This document shows, one piece after another, positions 34,324 to 43,875 of a stretch of 64,000 nucleotides of DNA. The stretch comes from Lunularia cruciata (Eukaryota > Streptophyta > Marchantiopsida > Lunulariales > Lunulariaceae). Positions within the stretch are counted from its first letter, which is position 1. Each line of letters opens with the position of its first letter. The position numbers and the translations under genes are program-made. Below the pieces are notes generated by a model. The model was not told the DNA's origin, did no database searches, and saw nothing but the letters and a program-made list of their open reading frames with translations. The stretch is taken from the NCBI GenBank assembly GCA_948567375.1, contig OX419756.1, positions 49,826,552-49,890,551 on the forward strand, written 5' to 3'.

Positions 34324-36078
34324 TCAATCAGTTGTGCGTGCTGCTCTCAACCATGGCCTCCCAAGAAGTAAGTCATAGCTTGAATCCTTCAAGACTTGGA
34401 AAGTCATGAGATTTTGAACTCCCATAACTGAAACTACCACCTTATCCATCACCCCTACTGGTCGAACTTGTTGCTTGTTTGCCATGCTCACCACAAATGT
34501 TGAAGGTCTTGAGGGTATCATACCCAACTTCTTCATCAACCTTTCTAACATGGCATTCACTGCTGATCCTCCATCAACCAATGCATCCTTGATGTTGTGA
34601 CCATTCACTCTCACATCAATCTTGGAGGCATATTCACAAGCCTCCCATGGTGCTGGCTTGGCATCCACCACTCCCATTGATACTGGAACTTTTGCCTTCT
34701 TCTTCTTTTTGCTCCTTGTAGAACTCAAACCACCTCTAAGCTCCTTTCTCAAGGTAGGGTTCAAAGCAATTAATTGGCCCACTGTGATGTTAGCCTTGTG
34801 ACTACCAACATCCTCCAACACATTGTAGTTCCATTGTTGCTTTGAGATCAAGAAGTCCTCCATCCCCAACTTCTTCCTTGGAGTCTTTGTTGTTGATGGT
34901 GTTGAGGTGCGAGTGCTCCTAGTAGACATAGGAGTATCCTTGCTTGAAGTAAATCCTTGAGAAGAGTGAACATCCTCTGCAAAACAAGCTCTCTTCTTCT
35001 CTTGTGCCAAAAGCTCCAAATTAAGACCCTTGGAGTTTGAGCACTCTCCCTTCTCATACTTGCTCTCAACCACATCTATGGATGCTATCCCCTTACCTTT
35101 GTTGGGATTAGGAGCCACTTGGGTTTCACTACCTCCCTCTTTCCCTCTATTGGCTCCCTCATAACCCCTTCCTCCATGGTAAGTGGAATTTGGGCAATTC
35201 CTTTGGATATGGCCTCTTCCTCCACAACCAAAACAATTTCTATCATTGAAATTGTTGGCTGGTTGGCCTCCTCTATATGGATAGTTTCCATAACTCCTAG
35301 GTCCTCTCCCTACATTCTGATCCACCTCTCTCTTCTCCCATAGTTGCACCACATTGATCTTGAGATCCGCAAGTTGTTCTGTGATGGTTTGGAGTGGATC
35401 TTTTGGTGGAGGTGCAAGAATTGGAGCAACTACTACTTGTGGTGCAACCCTTGTCACCAAAGTATCAGAAGTTCCACCATACTTGTAGCCTTGAGGAGGA
35501 TGCACAACCTCCTTCACCACCAAATCACTCTCATCCCCTTCCAAACTCTCCTCCATACGAATTGCGATCTTGATAGCTTCAACCTTGGAAGAAGGTTTCT
35601 CATATCTCACCTTGCTTCTAATTTGTGGTCTCAATCCTCCCACAAAATTCTTGGTGAGCATGGCCCCTATGCCAATCATTGTAGTCTCCACATCATCCCC
35701 ACCCTTCCTCAACACTATGCGAAATCTGGACTCCAACTTTTCCACTCTTTCCACATAGACCCTCACTTTCTCTCCATCTCCTTGCTTGAGAAATGTAACC
35801 TCACTCATCAATCTCTCATAACTCTCATCAGGAAGAAAGTTCTCAATGAGTGCTGAAGTCAAAGTCTCCCAAGACTCCTCTTCCCCCTCTCTCCTCTCTC
35901 TCTTTTGGTATTCTGACTCATACCATGTAAGTGCTGCATCCTCAAAGAAATCTGGTAATAATGAGGCCCACTCATTCTTCCTCCTCTCATTGTTTCCTAT
36001 GCAAGCTCTCTTGAAGTCTCTCACAAAGGCCTCCACATCTTCTCCATCCTTGCCAAAGAAAACCGGAAGTTTCCCCAT
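34324..36078 (-). CDS. Y1 Gag-protease
   Basis: 584 codons beginning MGKLPVFFGKDGEDVEAF. It carries a retrotransposon Gag core (about 10-180, with ALTWYESEYQ and SALIENFLPDESYERL), one CCHC knuckle (CFGCGGRGHIQRNC, 282-295), a Ser/Thr/Lys-rich linker, and an aspartic protease with active site ALVDGGSAVNAM (499-510) and distal LLGRPWL (571-577). The active site reads D-G-G-S rather than D-T/S-G; Y4 has the same, so this is a family trait. The frame closes at a TGA (34324-34326) 15 bases before the pol Met and in the same frame; Y2 and Y4 have CGA and AGA there. Confidence 0.93.
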   Translation of the reverse strand: MGKLPVFFGKDGEDVEAFVRDFKRACIGNNERRKNEWASLLPDFFEDAALTWYESEYQKRERREGEEESWETLTSALIENFLPDESYERLMSEVTFLKQGDGEKVRVYVERVEKLESRFRIVLRKGGDDVETTMIGIGAMLTKNFVGGLRPQIRSKVRYEKPSSKVEAIKIAIRMEESLEGDESDLVVKEVVHPPQGYKYGGTSDTLVTRVAPQVVVAPILAPPPKDPLQTITEQLADLKINVVQLWEKREVDQNVGRGPRSYGNYPYRGGQPANNFNDRNCFGCGGRGHIQRNCPNSTYHGGRGYEGANRGKEGGSETQVAPNPNKGKGIASIDVVESKYEKGECSNSKGLNLELLAQEKKRACFAEDVHSSQGFTSSKDTPMSTRSTRTSTPSTTKTPRKKLGMEDFLISKQQWNYNVLEDVGSHKANITVGQLIALNPTLRKELRGGLSSTRSKKKKKAKVPVSMGVVDAKPAPWEACEYASKIDVRVNGHNIKDALVDGGSAVNAMLERLMKKLGMIPSRPSTFVVSMANKQQVRPVGVMDKVVVSVMGVQNLMTFQVLKDSSYDLLLGRPWLRAARTTD

Positions 36079-36312
36079 CTTAACCCCTCACTATCTTTCT
36101 TTTCTCTTAATTTTTTTTTCTCTTTTCTTTTCTCTCACTCTATTACTAATAGAGTATATACATGACTAACACCATCTGAGAATAATCCACTCTAGGGAAC
36201 ACAAAAGGTTCAGGTTGCTCCAAGATTTCTATAGCAACATCAAATCCTAGAGTGCATATTAATCTAACTCTCATGGATAGTTTATCCATAAGTTGAAAGA
36301 TTATCTCCATCA

Positions 36313-36810
36313 CTAATCTTGAGAACTAGCTGATGAAGGTGGTAGTATTTCTGTAGCTGTACTAAGACTCTCTCCAAGATCCTTCACTAAAGTTTCCAAA
36401 AGTGGTTTTACTCCACTACACTCATGTCCTTTTGGAAGTCCTTCAACTCCACAAACCTCACACAACTCCTTGGTCTTAGATCTTCTCCCTCCCAATCTTG
36501 GTGAAGAAGGTCCAACATGCAAACCCAAGTCAAGTAAGCCTCTCCTTTCCCTCAATCTCTTGCTCTCAAAGGTTAATGGACATGAACTTGCCTTATGTCC
36601 CTTCTCTCCACATAGAAAGCACTTAGACTCACTCTTTCCTCCAAGTGGTGTAGGTTTTTGGATCCTCTCAACACTCTCTTCAAATTCTATTGTAAACTTT
36701 CTTTTCCTCAAATCCACCCCTACAATCACCTCAAACCCTTGGGGAACCTTGCATAATCTCAATTTCCACTCTTGATGACCCTCCATGTTCCCAAAGATGA
36801 ATCTAAACAC
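36313..36810 (-). CDS. Y1 upstream zinc-knuckle ORF (ORF0)
   Basis: 165 codons on the same strand as gag and upstream of it. Start Met lies in MFRFIFGNMEGHQEW; Y2 and Y4 suggest the ancestral frame extends further upstream (see 36811-37625). Features: a WKLRLCKVPQGFEVIVGVDL stretch, IEFEESVERIQKPTP, a CCHC knuckle (CFLCGEKGHKASSC, about 86-99), then GLHVGPSSPRLGGRRSKTKE and a second Cys cluster (LCEVCGVEGLPKGHEC, about 131-146), ending in a Ser-rich tail. A second knuckle ORF ahead of a Gag that already has one is unusual. The function is unknown; nucleic-acid binding is likely from the knuckle. Confidence 0.65.
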   Translation of the reverse strand: MFRFIFGNMEGHQEWKLRLCKVPQGFEVIVGVDLRKRKFTIEFEESVERIQKPTPLGGKSESKCFLCGEKGHKASSCPLTFESKRLRERRGLLDLGLHVGPSSPRLGGRRSKTKELCEVCGVEGLPKGHECSGVKPLLETLVKDLGESLSTATEILPPSSASSQD

Positions 36811-37625
36811 TCAAATATGCTTTTTGTTGATCTCAAACTTCTCATGCATGAGATCTCCACTCTGCAGAATTGACCCTTCCTCACAATGTCACTCAAATCT
36901 CCCAACGAATATGTTACAGTCCTCTGAAATTTTCCACACTTGATCACAACTCTAGGGCGTCCCTCCCTGCAAAATTTTAGATCTTTTCATCGAGCCATTT
37001 GGACTAGACATCTTTCTATTCAGCACCCATATTTCAGATTTGGTCTGAAAACCACCCCCCTCACTTCAAAAACTCATAACGCACTGCGCAAAAATGATCT
37101 CTCTCTAATTTTTGTGGCACCAGGTAGGATACAATGCATTGAATTTTCTTGGAAATTTTCAGGACAATTCACTAAAAATTGAAGAAATGGCAGACTCTGT
37201 ACAATTTTCCAGAGAGCATGCAGTTGCGGGAGCACTTTACCCTATCAACTTTCAAAAATTCTAGCCCAGTGCGCATAGAAGCTCTCTCAATAATTTCAAG
37301 TGTGCTAACTGAAAGATAACCCAAGCTATCATGTGTAGAAATCTCAAGTCCAGATCTCAAACTTGAGATTTTGCCCAAAATCACCTTAATCCCCAAAATC
37401 TGCAATCCACCTCACACAATCTCTCCAATTCCTCTCATGTGTACAAGATGTACAAAATCACCTCAAAGACATCATAATGAACTACAGGGTATACAAATGG
37501 ATCTTGGTTCTCTAACATAAGTTCAGCCCTCTCCTCTCCTAATGTTCTCTCCAAGTGAGCTCTCATAGCCTCCTTCTGCCTAATGTAGAATTGGACGCGG
37601 AACATTATCTTGCCTTCTAGAGAGG
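36811..37625 (-). pseudogene. Y1 leader with broken 5' extension of ORF0
   Basis: Between primer-binding site and ORF0. Minus-strand open pieces at 37668-37435 (RQKEAMRAHLERTLGEERAE), 37405-37172 and 36947-36759 (DLSDIVRKGQFCRVEISCMR; FECLDSSLGTW) have recognisable counterparts in Y2 (12530-13320) and Y4 (43920-44750). They run into ORF0 by a frameshift near 36800. A longer ancestral ORF0 of perhaps 400 residues is suggested, but I could not define a single frame. Confidence 0.45.
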
Positions 37626-37642
37626 TCCCGGCAACGGAACCA
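37626..37642 (-). other. Y1 primer-binding site
   Basis: In sense, TGGTTCCGTTGCCGGGA, four T bases after the 5' LTR end. It would pair with a tRNA ending TCCCGGCAACGGAACCA. Confidence 0.6.
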
Positions 37643-37646
37643 AAAA

Positions 37647-38325
37647 TGTGAGCCGGCCTGTCTATCACTTAGGATGAACCTCTGATGGCTATTATGGTAG
37701 CGCACCATGGACTAAGAAGGCAAGGAACCCCAACTCCATCATACTCCTCCAAGGCTAACACTCCAAGACTCAAGACATTGCTCACTAGAGAACTCAATGA
37801 GAGAGAGATAGTTGCAAATGAAAGGATGATGAGTACCTCCTCACTCCTTGTTTATATACTTGTGAAATAGTTACGTACCAAAGTTACTAATTACCGTAGT
37901 AACTCAAGTTACTAGACTAAAAGTCAAGTAAAGTCAAAAAGTAGAAAGGAATATCCATTCACATGGGCATATTCCCCTTATCTTGACCCAACCACTAAAG
38001 CAAGGATTCCTTCACATGGGCTATCCTTGGACTAAAGAAGAATCCAAAACAAAAAGGCTTGCGGGCCCAAGAGTTCTCAACTCTTTCCCCAAAGCCAAAC
38101 ACCTAGGAATAATACCAAGTCAACACACTAAAATCCAAAATAGTGGTGCTCATCTTTTCTACTTCCTCTAAAGTAAGGTCCCATCTATCTTAGCTATGAC
38201 TAACTTTAGCTAACCATGACTAATATAGAACCATCCTTTATCTCTATATAAATAATATCTCTTAAGTACTTGTAATACCAAGCTAAATATCACAATACCA
38301 CACACATGCACAAATGGGTGTTACA
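37647..38325 (-). repeat. Y1 5' LTR
   Basis: 679 bp, sense orientation leftwards; starts TGTAACACCC at 38325 and ends CTCACA at 37647. Equal in length to the other LTR. Confidence 0.95.
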
Positions 38326-40692
38326 AGTCGGAAGATGAAGACTCAGAAGGCAAAGCCAAGCTCAAGATGGAGGACTCAGAACGTGAGGAGGAACCTGAGC
38401 TGACACTACAGAGCGGAGATACTAGCAGTGATAATGAAGACGGTGGAGAAATGACCTCGGCACCAGCGGCTGAAGAATACAAAGAAGAAGTGCAAGCCAA
38501 AGTAGAAGCCGAAGACAATGCGGTGCTGGAAGACAAAGTACCAGTGCTCGAGGAGAAGAAGATCGCAGTACAGCAAGGAGTTTGCTTGAGACGTAAGGCG
38601 AAGTGTGAGGCGGGGCCGAGTAAAGTGAAGGAAGAGGCAGAAGATAGCACAAGTAGTGAGGCATCAATTCCGATACAAAGACTTCAGCGAAGACGGCGCG
38701 TATCAGGAGAACATGAGGAGAAACAAGAAATTACTCCGTGGAAGGAAGAAGTTGCCAATGAGGGAGTAGAGTACCTGCGAGAGGTAGTATGCCCGCTGTT
38801 AGTGAAGTTGGAGAAGAAGAAGAAGGAGATGCAGTCGACTTGTCCAGAGGTAAAGACTGTATTGCAGGTGGTAGCGAGATTAGAAGAAGAAAACTTGGAG
38901 TTGAAGAAGAGTGTAACCCGAGGTGAGAAGGAGAGAGAAGTACTGCAAGCGGAAGCAGTAGAGAGAAGTCAGGTAATCGAAGACCTGAAGAGAGAAGTGA
39001 GCTATCAAGAGGATCTTGCGAGGAAGAGTGACATCGCAAGGGAGAGACATGTAGCGGAGCATGAAATCTTGAAGCAGCAGTTTGCTGATTCAAGAGTAGA
39101 GCTTATCCATGCTATGGCGAGGGTAGCATCAAAGGAACAAGAGCTTGATCGAGTGATGGAGAGTATGGAGGAGAAGAAGCAGCTTTGGCAAAGAGAGTTG
39201 TTTGTGCGGTATAGAGAAGAAGAGAGATTACAAGAGTTACTTTGTAATCATGAAGAGAAAATCGTATAGAAGGAGAAAGAGAAGGAAGCGGTGAAGGCCG
39301 AGTTCGAAGAAGAGTTGGCAATGTACAGAGAGGAATGGCTTGCAGATCAGGAATGAGAACGAAAGACAAGATTGGAGCCATTGAAGGAGATAGTCCTTAG
39401 AGTGAACGCAATGTTAAGTACAAAAGCCAGCGTTTGGATTGAAGAAACAAGGTTGCATGAGTTGAAGTTGTTGGTGCAGGAGACAAGGCAAAGACAAGCG
39501 AAAGATACAAATTTGAATGCCTTGTTAATTAGTCTCAGAACTCATGTAGACAAGAAGATCTTAGAAGTAGAAGACAATATTGCGATTAGATTAGACTTAG
39601 TGAAAATAGAGTTAGAAAAGCTTCGGCAAGATGTTAAGGCAAAACCCGAAGTAGATAACATAGGAATCCAAATGTTTTCGGAGTTGCCCTCAGAGACATT
39701 AGAGAAGAGTGGGTTGAAGGATGAAGAGTTAGATAGATTACCCACTAGTGCAATTTCAAAGCAGGAAAGAGAATTGCTGGATCTGGTCGAAGAAGTAGGG
39801 GATGTGAAACCCGAGGACAAAGTAGTAGGAAGTAAGATTACTTTGGGTTTGGGTTTGAAAGCCGAGGAAGAAGTAGACATCGGATCGGAGTAGAAACCAA
39901 TTTGAGATTTGAAGGGGCAGATATGAAGAGGTGCATTGTCATTTCAGATCTGCAGGTTAGAACAGTTGTTGTAGAATGGTATAGTTGTTAGAACGGTCAA
40001 TTGCTTCACTATTTAAGAGTGGCATTCGCAGTCAGATGTTGTTCAGTGCTCATTATTTCTAAGAATAGATAAAGCAAAGTTTTGTGAAGCAATGCTCGTC
40101 GCTTGAGCTTGATTCCGAGTATCAATTTTGCAATTGTGTTTGTGAGTGTTTGGAGAAATTCAAAGTGCAAGTCAGAGTGCTTGTTGGATGTTGGATTCCA
40201 CAGCCGTGATCTTCATTCTGTGTGTTTGATCCTGAGTGAAGTGCAATAAAAGCAATGCCTTGACAGATCTGAGAGAAATTGTAGTGTTGGTAGTATTCTG
40301 CATTTGTGAGTGCAGTGCAAAGTTGATGTGAAGCAATTTTGATCGAGGAAGTTGTGCCTTTAGTGGAGGGGTAGAACACAATTCTGAGGCGAAGTCATTT
40401 TGCAGTGAAGTGCCATTTTTGGGAGAGCCTGAATCATCACAATCAAGATTGTTTGGAAAAAATTGAAGGATTTGTGATTATGGAGTGTTAATTTGTGACA
40501 AGACTGCAAGTCAGTGCTTGTTACTCTCTTTTGGGTGTGGTTTCTACTTGAGAGATTAAAGACGCAACCAAGAAGAACTACATGTTACTATTTGACTTTG
40601 TATTTGACCAATTCTGACTTGTATCTCTGCGGGAATGAACTTTACTTACCCGATTACCGCAAAAGTGATATTTGCTGGGTTGTCACAATATG

Positions 40693-43163
40693 AATAGAGA
40701 CATGTGAAAATTGAAGAGAATGCTAATAGAAAAGAGTCACTTGATTTTATAAAAAGGAGTCACTTCATGGGGAAGTGTATCATTTCAAATTTCCAATTTA
40801 TAAGCCTACGGTCAATCAAGAAGAAGAGTCAAATTTGAGGATTGAGGAGGAGAGTTTAGACCAAGGTAGAAGTCAATTCAATTACAAGGGCAGAACATAC
40901 TTTTAGAATTGTGTTTTAGGTTTGTTAAGATCAAAGATGGCTATCAATTTGCAAGAAGAGAAGGAAGAGAAAGAAATTTAGAGGAAAAATGTGCTATCAA
41001 TTTGAGGAGGAAAAAGAGGAATGAATTTTAAGGGAGAGTGTAGAGCAAGATTTTAGGGATTAAAGTTTAAGGCAATTCAATTTGGGAGAAAATATTTGAG
41101 AGCAAGAATTGCTAAATGATTTTAGAAATAGAGAGTGGAGGAATATTGAGAGAATTTCCAAAAATTAGACTAGAAGAGAGAGTGCAAGGATTGTGAACAT
41201 GAGAGAGGAGGAAATAAGGCATGGATTTCAAAAGTAGAGGAGAGAGGGAGAGAGTGTAGTGCTTCTAAACTTCAAAATTAATAGGTAGAGAGATAGGGAT
41301 TGCAAAATTTAAAGAAAGGAGGAAGAAAGCAAAGGTAGAGATAGTGATTTCAAAAATCAAGGAGATGGTAGTGTTTTGAAATTTGCAAGGAGAGAAGGAG
41401 ACAAATTTTGAGTGTAGCGACATGGATTTTGATATTCAAAAATTAGGTCACAAATTAGGAAGAAGGCCAAGCCAAGATAGGAAATCAAGGAGAATGCAAG
41501 GGACAACATGGTTGATATTCCCAATTATGGGAGGTGTTGGGACTCTCCCAACATGGAGGATATTAATGAGGTTCCTTGGTTGGTAGGGTTTCACTAGAGA
41601 GGAGACAATATGACATATATCAAATAAGGTTGGCTTGACAAGATGCATGTACAGGTTGCAATTCAAGGGATTTGATAGGTAGACCTCAATGCACTAAGGT
41701 TGAAAGTCTACCTAAGGTTAGAATATCTATATTCCCATGTGAGTCTAATTTCTTTCTTCCTTTCCATGCAATTCATCTATTACATATTTTTCTCTCTATC
41801 ACCAAAATTCATATTAGAATCCTTTCCAGGCAAACCCATATGCACTATGAGTGAACCCACCACCTACACAAGCAAATCCATCTGACCACAAGTGAAACCA
41901 TTTGCTTGTGAGTTTAGAAATCTACCCTACCTAAGCAAACCCATCCCTTGGTGCAAGCAAATCCATATTGCCAAGCAAACCCAACACCATGCAAGTGGAT
42001 GCAATCTCCTCCAATTTTAGGGTTTCTCTAAGAGCAAAGCCATCTCACACAAGCAAACCTATTCCTATTAGTGAGCAAATCCATCTCCACTTGTGAGCAA
42101 AGCTATCCTACTTTTTTGTGAGTGATGCTATTTGAGCAAACTCATTTTTTCTTTGTGAGTAGACCCATCTATTAGCTTCAAGAGGTGCATGCAAACCCAT
42201 TGCCTATTCACCTTTGTATTTTATTGTTATTTTGGATTTTTTTTTTTCTCTTAGCATTACTTTTATTGGATGATTGCATTGTTTTGATTTTATGGATTTG
42301 CTTCTAGTTTATGCATTAACGTTTTTTTATGTTGATGAGATATGAGTGTGGTAAGTTAGCATTTTTGGCTTATTTTTTATTATTTTTGTTTAGATTTCCT
42401 TTTATACCAAGTTTATGAGATCTTGGTACAAGATCACACACACAAGGACTATATATAAAGACCTTTCATTATTACTCTTGGTGGCATTAGAACTACATTC
42501 ACTTTATTAGAAGGAGTGTTTGTGAGAAGGATATATGTTCTACATGGTTTGATAGAGGAGTGATTATGGTCAAAAGATTTCACTACCAAGAGATACCTTA
42601 CCAAGTAGTGTATTTTCCCACATAGCAACTATTCTTTTAGATATTGAGTTTGTTTGTCATCCCCACAAGGCGGCCTAAGGTGATTCATGGGCATGCTATA
42701 CTCAATTGATGACAAAGGTTTCAAGTTGTAGCATGGAGGATTATAATTGTGCAATACTTATGCTTCTTGCAATGGAATAGTGTTGTGGTTCTTAGAAAAG
42801 AAACTCAAGCATCTAGATGAAGGGCATTTCAAGTTGAGTTTTGTTGGTCAGTTCCTTATGCATATATTCTTGGAGAATAGATTCATAGGTGAGGATGAGG
42901 TTAGAGCACCATTGACCAAGAGATCTTTGTCCATGAGGCAGCTTGGGATTTGGAGGATGCAAGGAAGAAGCATGAGGATGAGGAGGGTGAGTGATAAGGG
43001 AGTTAAGAGCTCTTTTTGGAAAAAATGTATTTTCTTTGGTTACAATACCTTTCACAACATTTAAAAAATGTACTTTCTCATGATTTACTTTCTTTTATCC
43101 ATATTTGAGAGAAAAAGTGATGATTTAGTTTCTGATGTATTTGTACATAGGTCATGTTTGTAC
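40693..43163. other. Unassigned intergenic DNA
   Basis: 40693-41430 is purine-rich (GAGAGA-type runs, probably decayed repeat). 41822-42200 holds irregular reiterations of an AAGCAAACCCAT-like motif. An open frame at 42747-43064 (105 codons) has no recognisable domain. No pol or LTR match to the named families was seen. Confidence 0.55.
41822..42200 (+). repeat. Irregular AAGCAAACCCAT-motif cluster, copy 1
   Basis: Over 15 variants of (A/G)AGCAAA(C/T)CCAT at irregular spacing of about 15-50 bp. A second cluster of the same motif is at 57892-58275. Confidence 0.65.
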
Positions 43164-43854
43164 TATAATACCCATTTGTGCATATATATGCTATTGTGAT
43201 ATTTAATTTGATATTATAAGTACTTGAGAGATATTATTTATTTACAAATAAAGGATGGTTATACATTAGTCATGATTAGCTAATTTATTCATAGCTAAGA
43301 TAGAGAGGACCTTACTTTAGAGGAAGTGGAAAATATGAGCACCACTATTTTGGATTCTAATGTATTGACTTGGTATTATTCTTAGGTGTTTGGCTTTGAG
43401 GAAAGAATTGAGAACTCTTGGACCTATAAAGCCTTTTTGTTTTGGATTCTTTTATAATACAAGGATAGCCATGTAAAGGAATCCTTGACTTGGTGGTTGG
43501 GTCAAGATAAGACCGTATGCTTAGGAGAATATTCCCATGAGTATAGATATTCCTTTAAACTTTTTGACTTTATTTGACTTTTAGCCTAGTAACTTGAGTT
43601 ACTCTAGTAATTAGGATCTTTGGTGCATAACTATTTCACAAGTATATAAACTAAGGGTGAGGGGGTATTCATTATCCTTTCATTTGCAATTATCTCTCTC
43701 TCATTGAGTTCTCTAATGAGCAATGGTTTGAACCTTGGAGTGTAAGCCTTGGAGGAGTATGATGGAGCTGGGGTTCTTTGCATTCTTATTCCATGGTGTG
43801 CTACCATAATAGCCATCAAAGGGTCATCTTGAGTGCAAGACAGGCCGGCTCACA
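43164..43854 (+). repeat. Y4 5' LTR
   Basis: Starts TATAATACCC (mutated TGTAACACCC), ends GCCGGCTCACA; 691 bp, homologous along its length to the Y1 LTR. Confidence 0.85.
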
Positions 43855-43858
43855 TTTT

Positions 43859-43875
43859 TGGTTCCATTGCCAAGA
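43859..43875 (+). other. Y4 primer-binding site
   Basis: TGGTTCCATTGCCAAGA, 14 of 17 positions matching Y1. Confidence 0.55.

Larger units (their letters stand above)
30525..38325 (-). mobile_element. Y1, nearly intact Ty3/gypsy LTR retrotransposon
   Basis: 7801 bp on the minus strand with two 679-bp LTRs, primer-binding site, upstream zinc-knuckle ORF, gag-protease, pol and purine tract. TSD AGTC at 30521-30524 and 38326-38329. It inserted into the ORF of an X solo LTR, whose frame is restored by its removal. The LTRs differ at 3 of 679 positions, so it is the youngest insertion in the window. It has no chromodomain. The RT active site reads FIDD and the primer-binding site is not the common iMet type, which fits a non-chromovirus (Athila/Tat-like) affiliation; this is inference. 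Confidence 0.92.
29515..39893 (+). pseudogene. LTR-encoded coiled-coil protein, best-preserved copy (split by Y1)
   Basis: Two blocks, 29515-30524 and 38330-39893. With Y1 and one AGTC excluded they form one frame of 858 codons with no frameshift and four in-frame stops (TAG at 29773, 30154 and 39267; TGA at 39354). Layout by residue: 1-11 MSSNFPLPLRS; about 60-300 a conserved globular block (FLAWN, DWRLVLEKE, ALMAILKPERTTYVMKH, HYIVPFAAHFYLGLNLLN); about 300-420 an acidic, Lys-rich linker interrupted by Y1; about 440-780 heptad-rich coiled coil (CPLLVKLEKKKKEMQ, ELLCNHEEKI); C-terminus EEEVDIGSE. No catalytic motif, zinc knuckle, signal peptide or membrane segment is seen. Sister copies have Trp codons at the first two stops, so the stops are decay by transitions. 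A structural or regulatory retroelement protein is possible; the function is unknown. Confidence 0.65.
29098..40692 (+). mobile_element. Family X solo LTR with perfect TSD, split by Y1
   Basis: TSD ATATG at 29098-29102 and 40688-40692. The LTR itself runs TGTGGTGCCC (29103) to GGGTTGTCACA (40687). Removing nested Y1 (30525-38325) and one copy of its AGTC duplication leaves 3780 bp, matching element A's 3792 bp. No pol adjoins either side, so it formed by LTR-LTR recombination. It is the cleanest evidence that the coiled-coil ORF lies inside the LTR and is not an env-like gene between pol and a short LTR. Confidence 0.85.

Noticed and set aside
42747-43064. 105-codon plus-strand open frame
   Set aside because: Composition and lack of motifs do not support a gene.
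43158-43169. Identical TAC before the 5' LTRs of Y2 and Y4 (TACTATAA)
   Set aside because: Considered as a target-site preference or a longer LTR edge, but Y1 and the Y4 3' LTR do not share it; three bases are not evidence.
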